64,000 nucleotides of DNA. It comes from Myxococcales bacterium. GTDB taxonomy: Bacteria > Myxococcota_A > UBA9042. This document shows, piece after piece, positions 7,838 through 16,036 of this stretch (within the stretch, counting starts at the first letter, position 1; every line of letters begins with the position of its first letter). The stretch spans positions 1-64,000 of the forward strand of contig CANLIC010000024.1 in assembly GCA_947491025.1 (NCBI GenBank), in the 5' to 3' direction. The notes beneath the pieces were generated by a model. That model had not been told where the DNA came from, ran no database searches, and saw nothing but the letters and a program-made list of their open reading frames with translations. Both the position numbers and the translations under genes were made by a program.

Positions 7838-9052
7838 ATGCCCCTCGGCGCGCGCCTCAGGCCTTCTTACGCGCTGCCTCGGGCCGGGCACGGCTGGATG
7901 GCGCTCTGCCTCCGCCTCGCTGTGTCTGCCTGCAGCGACGAGGCCGCCAGCGGGAGCGCGACAGACACCGTCGATGCCAAGGTAGACGCAGCCGCCGACG
8001 CCAGCGCGGACGCCGCGAGCGCACACCCTTCGCTAGCCTGGGCGCTCGACACGGCCGGGCCCCATGGCGTCGGCTACCGCAAGCTCGAAATCACCTACGA
8101 GGCGGGTGGCGGGCTCGGCGCGCGCAAGATCCCCCTGCACCTGTTCTATCCGACCGCGACGACACAGGGCAGCCACCCGCCGCCACACGGTGGTCTGGTC
8201 GTGGACCAGACCAGCTGGGTCGACGCCCCCGCGGCGCCACCCGACGACGGCAAAAAGTGGCCGGTCATGGTCTACAGCCACGGCCACCAGGGCTTCGCCG
8301 GCTCGAGCGCGTTCTTGGCCTGGCACTTCGCCAGCCACGGCTGGGTCGTTGCCGCGCCCGATCACGTCGGCAACCTGCTCTCCGACGCCATCTTGCCCCG
8401 GCCGACCTGGATGTACTACGTCCGCAACCTGGATGTGGGCGCCGCGCTGGATCGGGTCGCAAGCCTGGGCCCCGCTGACGGGTTCGGCGGCGGCAAGGCC
8501 GACACTGGCCGGGTGTTGCTGACCGGCCACAGCTTTGGCGCCCACACCTGCTGGGCCGCGGCGGGCGCCAGCTTCGACGTCAAGCTCATGGAGGCGGACT
8601 GCAAGGAAGACGGCGGCCGCATTGCCAAGGGCGACTGCTCCGCTGAGATGATGGCGCTGATGGCTGCGGGTCTGCGCGATGCGCGCATCGTCGCCGCTGT
8701 GCCACTTGCCGGGGCGATGCACCGCGGGGTGATGGGCGAAAAGGGTCACGAGACCGCCAGCATCCCGGTGCTCGCGATCACCGGCACCAAGGACGACGTC
8801 GGCGGCCAGGGGCAGTTCGACAGCTGCGTCGGCTGCGACCTGACCTGGATCGATCTCCTCGACGGTACCCACCAGAGCTTTGCGGTGACCTGCAGCCAGC
8901 CGGGCGCCAAGGACAAGACCTGCCCAGACATCAAGCGCTACACCCTGGCGATGGCGCGCCGCCACGTGCTCGAAGACGCGTCGGTCAAGGGGCTGCTCGA
9001 AGGCGAAGGCAAGAGCGACGTCGTCGTCAAGTTCGTGCAACGCAAGCCTTGA
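7838..9052 (+). CDS. Alpha/beta-hydrolase lipoprotein (dienelactone hydrolase / PAF-acetylhydrolase-like)
   Basis: A 404-residue secreted hydrolase. ATG 7838 is preferred over earlier in-frame starts because GGGAG lies five bases upstream and the resulting protein has a lipobox-like RLAVSAC (Cys32) followed by an Asp/Ala-rich tether to about residue 62. The catalytic fold shows WPVMVYSHGHQG (oxyanion-hole HG), the nucleophile elbow GHSFGAH with Ser232, and a late DGTHQSF that likely carries the catalytic His. An insert around 245-265 is cysteine-containing. The closest recognisable architecture is the family of PAF-acetylhydrolase and DLH-like esterases; substrate unknown. It leads a likely operon with the DUF1592 gene 50 bases downstream. 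Confidence 0.8.
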   Translation: MPLGARLRPSYALPRAGHGWMALCLRLAVSACSDEAASGSATDTVDAKVDAAADASADAASAHPSLAWALDTAGPHGVGYRKLEITYEAGGGLGARKIPLHLFYPTATTQGSHPPPHGGLVVDQTSWVDAPAAPPDDGKKWPVMVYSHGHQGFAGSSAFLAWHFASHGWVVAAPDHVGNLLSDAILPRPTWMYYVRNLDVGAALDRVASLGPADGFGGGKADTGRVLLTGHSFGAHTCWAAAGASFDVKLMEADCKEDGGRIAKGDCSAEMMALMAAGLRDARIVAAVPLAGAMHRGVMGEKGHETASIPVLAITGTKDDVGGQGQFDSCVGCDLTWIDLLDGTHQSFAVTCSQPGAKDKTCPDIKRYTLAMARRHVLEDASVKGLLEGEGKSDVVVKFVQRKP

Positions 9053-9102
9053 CGCAGGGGCGCGAAGGCGACAGATCCAGCGCGGGCCGGGGGGAAGCAC
9101 CG

Positions 9103-10788
9103 ATGATGGGCGCCACGAGAGAGCGAGCACGGTGGGGCAAGGGCGCAACGCGGACTGCGCCTGTCGCCCTTTGGTGCCGGCGGTGGATTGGGACCCTGGC
9201 CGCAGCCCTCTGCGCCGCCGCTGCCGGCTGTGACGCGCCCGAAGAGCCCAAGGCCTACGCCGCCTTGGCGCCGCCCGTCGCCGCCTGGCCGCGGCTGACG
9301 CGCGAGCAGTACAAGGCGGTGGTCACCGACGTCTTCGGCGACGACCTGGCGCTGCCTTCGCAGCTCGAGCCAGACGCCTCCATCGACGGCATGTTCGCCG
9401 TCGGTGCCGCCATCGCCACGGTCAGCAACCGCGGCGTCGAGCTCTACGAAGACGGAGCACGCGGTATCGCCCGCCAGATCGTCGAGAAGCCCGGGAGGCT
9501 GGGCGATCTGCTGCCCTGCGGCCTGGGCAGTCGCGACGCTTGCCTGCAGGCGCTGGTCGACCGCTACGCGCCGCGGCTGTGGCGACGGCCAGCGAGCGCC
9601 GAGGAGCGCACCCGGGTCATCGCCATCGGCCAGAAGGCGGGCACCGCGCTCGGCACCGACGCCGACGCGATGGAGTACGCCCTCGCCGCCCTGCTGCAGT
9701 CGCCGCACCTGCTGTACCGCGCCGAAATCGGCGAGCCCGATCCTGAGGCCAAGGGCGGCCTGCGCCTCACCGCCTACGAGCTCGCCGGCAAGCTGGCGCT
9801 GGTCCTCGGCGGCGGCGCGCCCGACGCCGAGCTCGTCGCCCGCGCCGCCGACGGCACGCTGAACGACCCCAAGGTGTTGCGTCTGGAGGCCGAGCGGCTG
9901 CTGAAGCTGCCGACCGCCCGCCGCGCCGTCCGCGCCTTCGCCAGCCAGTGGCTGCACCTCGACGGCTTGGATGGACTGAACAAGGACCCCACGATCTTCA
10001 AGCACTTTTCGACGGACCTCGGCGCCGCCGCGCGTGAAGAGACGCTGCGTTTGGTCGAGTGGCTGGTCTTCGAGCAGGACGCCGACATGCGCGACCTCAT
10101 CACGACCCGCACCACCTTCGTCGATCGCCGGCTGGCGGCCATCTACGACGTGCCGGCGGCGGTCGAAGACGGCTTTGGCCAGGTCACGCTGCCAGCGAGC
10201 GGCGTCCGGCGTGGCCTGCTCGGCCACGTCTCGTTCCTGGCCAGCCGCAGCCACCCGGTCAGCAGCTCCGCGACCTTGCGCGGCGTCTTCATCCGTGAGG
10301 TGCTGCTCTGCGAGCAGGTGCCGCTGCCGCCGTCGGACCTCAACACTTCCATCCCAGAGGCCTCATCGACGGCGCCAACGCTCAAGGAACGGCTCATCGC
10401 GCACATGCTCGAACCCTCCTGCAACGGCTGCCACAGCTACACGGACCCGCCGGGCTTTGGGCTCGAAAACTTCGACGGCATCGGCCGTTACCGCAGCCAC
10501 GACAACGGCGCCCTCATCGATCCGAGCGGCACCATCGACGGCGTGAACTTCAAGAATGCCGTGGAGTTGTCCGCGGCGATCGCCGACAATCCCAACTACC
10601 GCAAGTGCCTGGTCGAGAAGGTCTGGGCCTTCGCCAACAACCGGCGCCCGGGCAAGGGCACGCACGGGACGCTGGAGCGCCTCGAGGATCGCTTCGGCGA
10701 CGAGGGGATGCGGCTGCGCGCCCTGCTCCTCGACGTGGTGACGGACCCCAGCTTCCGGCGGCTCGCGGTCGCCAAGGCGGCACCATGA
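9103..10788 (+). CDS. DUF1592/DUF1588/DUF1585-family lipoprotein with CxxCH motif
   Basis: A 561-residue protein starting at ATG 9103, with GGGGGAA upstream; the lipobox is AAAAGC (Cys43). Domains follow the canonical order of this family: DUF1587-like LTREQYKAVVTDVFG, DUF1595-like PRLWRRPASAEERTRV, DUF1592 (ALLQSPHLLYRAE onward), DUF1588 ending in CNGCHSYTDPPGFGLENFD, and DUF1585 at the C-terminus. C440-N-G-C443-H444 is a single c-type haem-binding motif. Members occur in Planctomycetes, Verrucomicrobia and Myxococcota, nearly always beside a DUF1552 gene, as here. Their biochemical role is not established; a haem-bearing envelope or extracellular oxidoreductase is plausible. The stop overlaps the next start (ATGA). 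Confidence 0.9.
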   Translation: MMGATRERARWGKGATRTAPVALWCRRWIGTLAAALCAAAAGCDAPEEPKAYAALAPPVAAWPRLTREQYKAVVTDVFGDDLALPSQLEPDASIDGMFAVGAAIATVSNRGVELYEDGARGIARQIVEKPGRLGDLLPCGLGSRDACLQALVDRYAPRLWRRPASAEERTRVIAIGQKAGTALGTDADAMEYALAALLQSPHLLYRAEIGEPDPEAKGGLRLTAYELAGKLALVLGGGAPDAELVARAADGTLNDPKVLRLEAERLLKLPTARRAVRAFASQWLHLDGLDGLNKDPTIFKHFSTDLGAAAREETLRLVEWLVFEQDADMRDLITTRTTFVDRRLAAIYDVPAAVEDGFGQVTLPASGVRRGLLGHVSFLASRSHPVSSSATLRGVFIREVLLCEQVPLPPSDLNTSIPEASSTAPTLKERLIAHMLEPSCNGCHSYTDPPGFGLENFDGIGRYRSHDNGALIDPSGTIDGVNFKNAVELSAAIADNPNYRKCLVEKVWAFANNRRPGKGTHGTLERLEDRFGDEGMRLRALLLDVVTDPSFRRLAVAKAAP

Positions 10789-12230
10789 GCAGCCACCGAG
10801 GCCCCCAAAGCCCCAAGTCGCCACCGGCCAGCCGCTGGCACGCGGTACGCCGGCTCGACGGCAGCGCGCCGCTGTCGCGGAGAACCATCCTGCGCGGTCT
10901 GCTCGGCGGCGCCGCCATCGGCATCGGCTTGCCGCCGCTCGACGCCTTCTTCGACGACCATGGTGAACGCTGGCTGCGCGATCCTTTTGCCCCCCTGCTG
11001 CCACGGCGCGCCCACGCCGAAGGGGCGGACGGCTTCCCGGTGCGTTTTGGCCTCTTCTTCTGGGGCAATGGCACGCTGCCCGAGCGTTGGACGCCCAAGG
11101 GCGAAGGAGCGGGCGACGCTTGGCAGCTCTCGGAGCAGCTGGCGCCGCTCGCCGCGTTCAAGAAGAAGCTCTGCGTCGTCAGCGGCACCAGGCTCGGCGT
11201 CCCCAACTCCGTGCCGCACTTCGCCGGTGCCGCCGGCATCCTCAGCGGCCGGCCGGTCAAGCTCTCCGGCACGGACCACACCTTCGGCGGGCCCTCGATC
11301 GATCAGATCATCGCCGCCGTCGCGGGCAAAGAGACCCGCTTTGGCAGCCTTGAGCTCGCGGTCGAGGGCAACGGCCTCTCGTACAACGGGCCCAACAGCC
11401 AGAACCCGGTTGAGAAGAGCCCGCACAAGGCCTTCGCGCGCCTCTTTGGCAAGGGCTTCACGCTGCCGGGCGAAGATCCCATTCCAGATCCGACCGTCGG
11501 TCTGCGTCGCAGCATCCTCGACGCCGTGGCCACCGACTGCGAGCAGGTGCGCAGCAAGCTCGGCGCGTCGGATCAACTTCGTCTTCAGGCGCATCTCGAT
11601 GCGGTGCGTAACCTTGAGAAACGCCTGGCGAAGCTCGAGGACGATCCGCCCAATCTCGCCGCCTGCAAGCTGCCGACCCAGCCCGCCGAGTCCTACCCCG
11701 ACATCGAGGGCAGGCCGCAGCTCGTCGTCCGCAGTCAGATCATGGCTGAGCTGGCCGCGATGGCGCTCGCCTGCGACCAGACCCGCGTCGTCTCCCACTG
11801 GCTGACCCACCCCGTCAGCAACGTGCTCTTCAAAGGCGCCACCTCGGGCCACCACCAACTCACCCACGACGAGCCGGGCGACCAGCCGGAGGTCCACGCC
11901 ATCGTCCTGCAGTGCATGCAGATGGCCGCCGACTACCTCAAGGCGCTCGACGCCATCCCCGAAGGCAAGGGCACGCTGCTCGACCACATGGCGGTGCTGC
12001 TTTGCAGCGAAGTCAGCCTCGGCAAGACCCACAGCCTGGAGGAGATGCCGGTCGTCATCGCAGGATCGGCCAGCGGCAAGCTGAAGACGGACCTGCATTA
12101 TCGCTCGAAGGGCGGTGAGAACACGTCGAAAGCGCTGATGAGCATCGTCCGCGCCTGTGGCGTCGATGCCGCCACCTTCGGCGCCGACGATGGCCTGACC
12201 AAGGACGGCCTCGCCGCCATCGAGGCCTAA
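10785..12230 (+). CDS. DUF1552 family protein, Tat-exported
   Basis: A 481-residue DUF1552 protein. The N-terminus has the twin-arginine motif PLSRRTILRG followed by a Gly/Ala-rich hydrophobic stretch (about residues 30-50), so it is probably exported folded. The body has the typical FGLFFWGNGTLPERWTP opening, SIDQIIA, a conserved LRRSILDAV...DCEQVRSKL block, and HHQLTHDE followed by a late CSEVSLGKTHS segment. It has a distant relation to the DUF1501/alkaline-phosphatase-like exported proteins, but catalytic residues are not certain. The ATG overlaps the stop of the DUF1592 gene by four bases, so the two products are made together, as in other genomes. Confidence 0.88.
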   Translation: MSSHRGPQSPKSPPASRWHAVRRLDGSAPLSRRTILRGLLGGAAIGIGLPPLDAFFDDHGERWLRDPFAPLLPRRAHAEGADGFPVRFGLFFWGNGTLPERWTPKGEGAGDAWQLSEQLAPLAAFKKKLCVVSGTRLGVPNSVPHFAGAAGILSGRPVKLSGTDHTFGGPSIDQIIAAVAGKETRFGSLELAVEGNGLSYNGPNSQNPVEKSPHKAFARLFGKGFTLPGEDPIPDPTVGLRRSILDAVATDCEQVRSKLGASDQLRLQAHLDAVRNLEKRLAKLEDDPPNLAACKLPTQPAESYPDIEGRPQLVVRSQIMAELAAMALACDQTRVVSHWLTHPVSNVLFKGATSGHHQLTHDEPGDQPEVHAIVLQCMQMAADYLKALDAIPEGKGTLLDHMAVLLCSEVSLGKTHSLEEMPVVIAGSASGKLKTDLHYRSKGGENTSKALMSIVRACGVDAATFGADDGLTKDGLAAIEA

Positions 12231-12231
12231 G

Positions 12232-13206
12232 GTGTTCGCCGCGCCCGCTCCCGCCGCCCCATTCTCGCCGCGTGGCCCGCGCCCTGCCGCCTTGGCGCAT
12301 GCCGCGGCGGCCCTCTGGCTCTGCGCGGCCACGGCCGGCTGCAGCGATCCGGGCCGCGAGGCCGTGGACGCCAGCGCCAGCGTCGATGGCGATGCCAGCG
12401 TCGATCGCGTCTGGCCGTGGCTGGCTGTCATCGACACCATGGGCTTCACCCGCCAGAAGCCCATCGGCGTCGCGCCCGGCTTCGACCTCGATGGCAAGGT
12501 CACCACCAAGCCCGAGGCCGCGTCGTGCAAGAAGCTTGACTTGACGTCTCCAGATGGAACGCCAGGCATCGACAACGAATTTGCCAAGCTCGTCCCGCTG
12601 ATCGAGCAGAGCGGTATCGGCGCCCTCGAGGGCCTCATCCAGTCGACCATCAACGATGGCGGCATCATGCTGATGATGCAGATCGACGGCCTCGACGATG
12701 AAGTGAACGATCCCGACATCACGCTGCGGGTGCGCGCCGGCAAGGGCGTCCCGTTGCTCGGCACCGATGGATTGCTCATCGCCGGACAGACCTTCCAACT
12801 GCATCAGGACTCGCCTGAGGTGCAGGGCAAGGGCCACATCGCTGGGGGAGTCGTCCTGGCGGGGCCCTTCGACATCCTGCTGCCCCTCGTCGTCTTCGGC
12901 GTCCGCTACGATCTCGACGTCCGCGGCGTCTTCGTCCGCGCCCGGCTCGAAGGCCGCGGGCGCCTGGTCGAGGGCATCTTCGGTGGCGCAGTCACCATGG
13001 CGTCCATCCTCGACATCGCGCAGAAAGGCGCGGCAGACCAAAAGAATCTCGTCGAGCTCGTCACCGCCGTCGTCGGCGGCGCCGGCGACCTCGACCCCGA
13101 CCCCAAGACCGGTGAGTGCACCAAGCTGAGCGCTGTGTTGGCGTTCACCAGCGTCAACGGCTTCCTGTTCGAGGACACGGGGCGATCGCCGCGCCCGACG
13201 CCGTGA
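12232..13206 (+). CDS. Lipoprotein of the DUF1592-DUF1552 cluster
   Basis: A 324-residue lipoprotein starting at GTG 12232, one base after the DUF1552 stop, hence surely in the same transcript. The N-terminus is Ala/Pro-rich with lipobox TAGC and a short Asp/Ser tether. The mature part contains FDLDGKVTTKPEAASCKK, DGTPGIDNEFAKLVPLI, GGIMLMMQIDGLDD and a C-terminal cysteine in GECTKLSAVLAF. This pattern (a statement of an intact total followed by a beta-sandwich) recurs in Myxococcota lipoproteins but has no assigned function that I know of. Its position suggests it serves the exported DUF1592/DUF1552 pair. Confidence 0.72.
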   Translation: MFAAPAPAAPFSPRGPRPAALAHAAAALWLCAATAGCSDPGREAVDASASVDGDASVDRVWPWLAVIDTMGFTRQKPIGVAPGFDLDGKVTTKPEAASCKKLDLTSPDGTPGIDNEFAKLVPLIEQSGIGALEGLIQSTINDGGIMLMMQIDGLDDEVNDPDITLRVRAGKGVPLLGTDGLLIAGQTFQLHQDSPEVQGKGHIAGGVVLAGPFDILLPLVVFGVRYDLDVRGVFVRARLEGRGRLVEGIFGGAVTMASILDIAQKGAADQKNLVELVTAVVGGAGDLDPDPKTGECTKLSAVLAFTSVNGFLFEDTGRSPRPTP

Positions 13207-13304
13207 CCTCGACGCCAAGGCACGCCCCGCCGCGCGCTTTGACCGCAGCGCCTCGCCGACGCGCTCTCTGAGGCGCATCCCCGCGTTCTTACTGGAGGTT
13301 TCCG

Positions 13305-15929
13305 ATGTGCGGAGTGATCGGCTTGCTCTACCACGCCCCGACGCCCCGGCTCGGCGTCGTCGCCTCTGACCTGCTCCGCACGCTGGAGTACCGCGGCTAC
13401 GACTCGACCGGCGGCGCCTTCCAGGGCGAGGGCGAGTCCATCGACCTCCGCAAGGGCGTCGGCGCGCCGTCCTTACTGGTCGAGACGCTCGGCATGGTCC
13501 GCCTCGGCGGCCAGGTCTTCTGCGGCCAGGTGCGCTGGGCGACCTTTGGCGCCGTCGACGCCATCAACGCCCAGCCGCACGAGGTGCGCTGCAAGCGGCA
13601 CCTTTTTGGCGCCCACAACGGCAACGTGACCAACTCCGACCCGCTCAAGGCGTGGCTGCAGCAGGAGGGCCACCGCGTCCTCTCTGACAACGACGGCGAG
13701 ATGGTGGTCCACGCCATCGAGCACGACTTCGGCCGCGGCATGGACGCGGAGGTCGCCGCGCAGCCGGGCCAATTCGGCGTCGAGGACGATCCCGCGGTGC
13801 GACGCCGCGTCATGCGCCAGGCGATCGCCCACGCCTCGGTGCACCGGCTGCAGGGCAGCTTCGCGGCGGTCATCTGCGATCCGCGCACGCGCACGGTCTG
13901 GGCCATCAAGCGCGGCTCGAGCCTCTATGTCGGCGTCGGCGAAGACGAATCCGGGCGCTTCGCCGTCGCCAGCTCGGACCTGTCGAGCGTGCTGAAGCGG
14001 ACGCGCATGCTGGTGCCCATCGTCGAAGGCGAGTTTGTCGAGATGCAGACGACCGAGCACGGCGTCGACGTGCTCTGCTTCGGCATCCGTCGCGAGGGCG
14101 TCAGCGCGCGGGCCTTGCCCCTGGAGCGGGCCCCGGTCCGCTCGCGGCTGCGCGCCGCCGACATGGCGCTGGTCCCGCCCTACCAGACCTTCATGGAGCA
14201 GGAGATCGCCGCCCAAGAGGGCACGGTGCGCGACGTCGTGCGCTTGTTCCGCGGCGGCGGCTCGGAGGCGCGGGCGCTGCGTCCTGCGCTGGCGTCCTTG
14301 CCGGCGGCGCGGGTCGCGGCCCTGGTGGCCGCGGTCGAGGCGCTGCGCGATGACGCCGCCGACGACCATCGTCCAGAGCGGTTGCGCGCGCTGCTCGCCA
14401 GCCCTGAGCTGCCGATGCTGGTCTCGGCGTTGACCTCCGCGCAGCCCTCCGTCGAGGCGCGTCGCAGCCACCTGGCGAGCGGCTCCATCGCGGCCGACGG
14501 GGCCCCTGCGACCGCCGGCGCGGGCCCAGACGGACTCGCCGCGCTCGAGGCCCTGGCCGAGCTGCACGACGCCAGCCAGTGGCTGGAGGCGGCCGACGCT
14601 TTTGTCGACGCCGCCGCGCGCGCGATCGAGAATGGGCGGTCGCTCTTGGTCCTGTGCTGCGGCTCCAGCTATCACGCCGCGCGCGCCGCTGCCGCCTTCT
14701 TCGACGTCCTGGCCGGTGCCCAGCTGCGCTGCGCGCTGCCCGGCGAGTTCCGGGGCGAACTGGCGCACTCCGTCCGCGACGGCGACGTGGTGGTGGCGGT
14801 GTCGCAGTCGGGCGAGACCAAAGATCTCATCGACATCCTGAACGACCTGCAGGCCGCAGGGCGCAAGGTGCGGCGGGTCGCGCTGGTCAACAACATCAAC
14901 TCGACGCTGGCGCAGGAGAAGGCGGACGTCGTCGTGCCTTTGCGCTGCGGCCCGGAGATCGCGGTGCCGGCGACCAAGTCGTTCATGAACCAGCTCGCGG
15001 TGTTCTATGGCCTGGCGCTGCGTCTGGGCCGGCGCCTGGCCGCCGACGGGGTCGCCACGGCGCCATCGGTGGAGGTGCTGGACGCCGCCGAGCGCCGCTT
15101 CGCCAACCTGCCGCCGCTGCTGCGCGCCACGGTGGAGCTGACGCGCCAGGACGTCGAGGTTGCGGCGCAGCAGCTCTTCCTGCGGCCGAGCATGCACATC
15201 CTGTCGACGCGCATGTGGGCGGTTGCCAAAGAGGGGGCGCTCAAGATCCGCGAGGTGGTCCTCAACCACACCGAGGGCTACGAGGCGAGCGAGTTCAAGC
15301 ACGGGCCGAACACCATCCTCGGCCGCAACACGCTCTACGGCCCCGACGCGCTGCAGCGCCTGTTGCCGCTCTTGGCGCAGAGCGCCGCCGCAGCAGCCGA
15401 GCAGGCGGTGGCCCAGGGCCTCCCGGCGAGCCAGGTCGCCGCGCTGACCCGGGCGGTGGTCGAGGCGGCGTGGAAGGCGGGCCCACCGCTCGACCTCTCG
15501 CCCGAGGCCGTCACGCTCTTCGAGGCCCACTTCGATCGCGACGCCGTGTTCGCCTCCCTCGACCTCGACTATCCGCTGGTCTATGTCACCGGACCCGACG
15601 CCCGCGACGTCGCCTTGACCATCAGCCAGATCAACACCCACAAGATCCGCCGCAGCGCTTCGATCCTCATCGCCGAGCCGAATGAGGCGCTGCGCCAGGC
15701 GATTCGCAAACCGCCGGCAGACAACCCGCTCTACCAGTCGGTGTGCATCGATCTGCCGCGGACCGGCGACCCGCTCGCCGTGGTCTTCTCGTCGACCCTC
15801 GTGCTGCAGCGGTTGGCGCTGCGAATGAGCGAGCTCAAGGCGGCCTGGCTGGACGCCCGCGGCCTGCGCGAGCACGGCGTCCACCCGGATGTGCCGAAGA
15901 ACGTTAGCAAGTCGATCACGGTCGACTAG
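13305..15929 (+). CDS. glmS: Glutamine--fructose-6-phosphate aminotransferase, enlarged form
   Basis: An 874-residue GlmS-type enzyme, which would make glucosamine-6-phosphate from fructose-6-phosphate and glutamine for peptidoglycan and lipopolysaccharide. The glutaminase domain begins with Cys2 (MCGVIGLLYH), with VRWATFG (76-82) and HNGN (104-107). SIS domain 1 has CGSSYH (452-457) and SQSGET (500-505); SIS domain 2 has AKEGALKIRE (641-650) and EFKHGP (663-668, His666 as the ring-opening His); the tail NVSKSITVD supplies the Schiff-base Lys869. All key residues are present. It exceeds the usual length of about 610 residues because of roughly 90 extra residues between the MEQEI helix (297-301) and SIS1, about 100 between His666 and the C-terminal segment, and a smaller insert near 145-165. 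GGAGG lies six bases before ATG. Monocistronic. Confidence 0.88.
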   Translation: MCGVIGLLYHAPTPRLGVVASDLLRTLEYRGYDSTGGAFQGEGESIDLRKGVGAPSLLVETLGMVRLGGQVFCGQVRWATFGAVDAINAQPHEVRCKRHLFGAHNGNVTNSDPLKAWLQQEGHRVLSDNDGEMVVHAIEHDFGRGMDAEVAAQPGQFGVEDDPAVRRRVMRQAIAHASVHRLQGSFAAVICDPRTRTVWAIKRGSSLYVGVGEDESGRFAVASSDLSSVLKRTRMLVPIVEGEFVEMQTTEHGVDVLCFGIRREGVSARALPLERAPVRSRLRAADMALVPPYQTFMEQEIAAQEGTVRDVVRLFRGGGSEARALRPALASLPAARVAALVAAVEALRDDAADDHRPERLRALLASPELPMLVSALTSAQPSVEARRSHLASGSIAADGAPATAGAGPDGLAALEALAELHDASQWLEAADAFVDAAARAIENGRSLLVLCCGSSYHAARAAAAFFDVLAGAQLRCALPGEFRGELAHSVRDGDVVVAVSQSGETKDLIDILNDLQAAGRKVRRVALVNNINSTLAQEKADVVVPLRCGPEIAVPATKSFMNQLAVFYGLALRLGRRLAADGVATAPSVEVLDAAERRFANLPPLLRATVELTRQDVEVAAQQLFLRPSMHILSTRMWAVAKEGALKIREVVLNHTEGYEASEFKHGPNTILGRNTLYGPDALQRLLPLLAQSAAAAAEQAVAQGLPASQVAALTRAVVEAAWKAGPPLDLSPEAVTLFEAHFDRDAVFASLDLDYPLVYVTGPDARDVALTISQINTHKIRRSASILIAEPNEALRQAIRKPPADNPLYQSVCIDLPRTGDPLAVVFSSTLVLQRLALRMSELKAAWLDARGLREHGVHPDVPKNVSKSITVD

Positions 15930-15973
15930 GCGCTGGCGCAAGGGCGATCCGAGGCCCAACCCCGTGCCAGCCG

Positions 15974-16002
15974 TTGCCACGCCTGGCGGGCGTCGCTAGG
16001 CT
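15974..16002 (+). promoter_or_regulatory. Promoter of the first P-domain gene
   Basis: TTGCCA (15974-15979), 17 bases, then TAGGCT (15997-16002), about 35 bases before GTG 16037. The leader contains AGGAGGGG. Confidence 0.6.
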
Positions 16003-16036
16003 CGATGGCGGGGACCGTGCAAGGCAGGAGGGGCAA

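Noticed and set aside
8033-9148. 371-codon open frame opposite the alpha/beta-hydrolase
   Set aside because: The hydrolase has intact GHSFGAH and an operon context; the antisense product has no recognisable motif.
13473-15980. 835-codon open frame opposite glmS
   Set aside because: Composition is that of a GC-rich shadow; the sense strand encodes all GlmS catalytic motifs.
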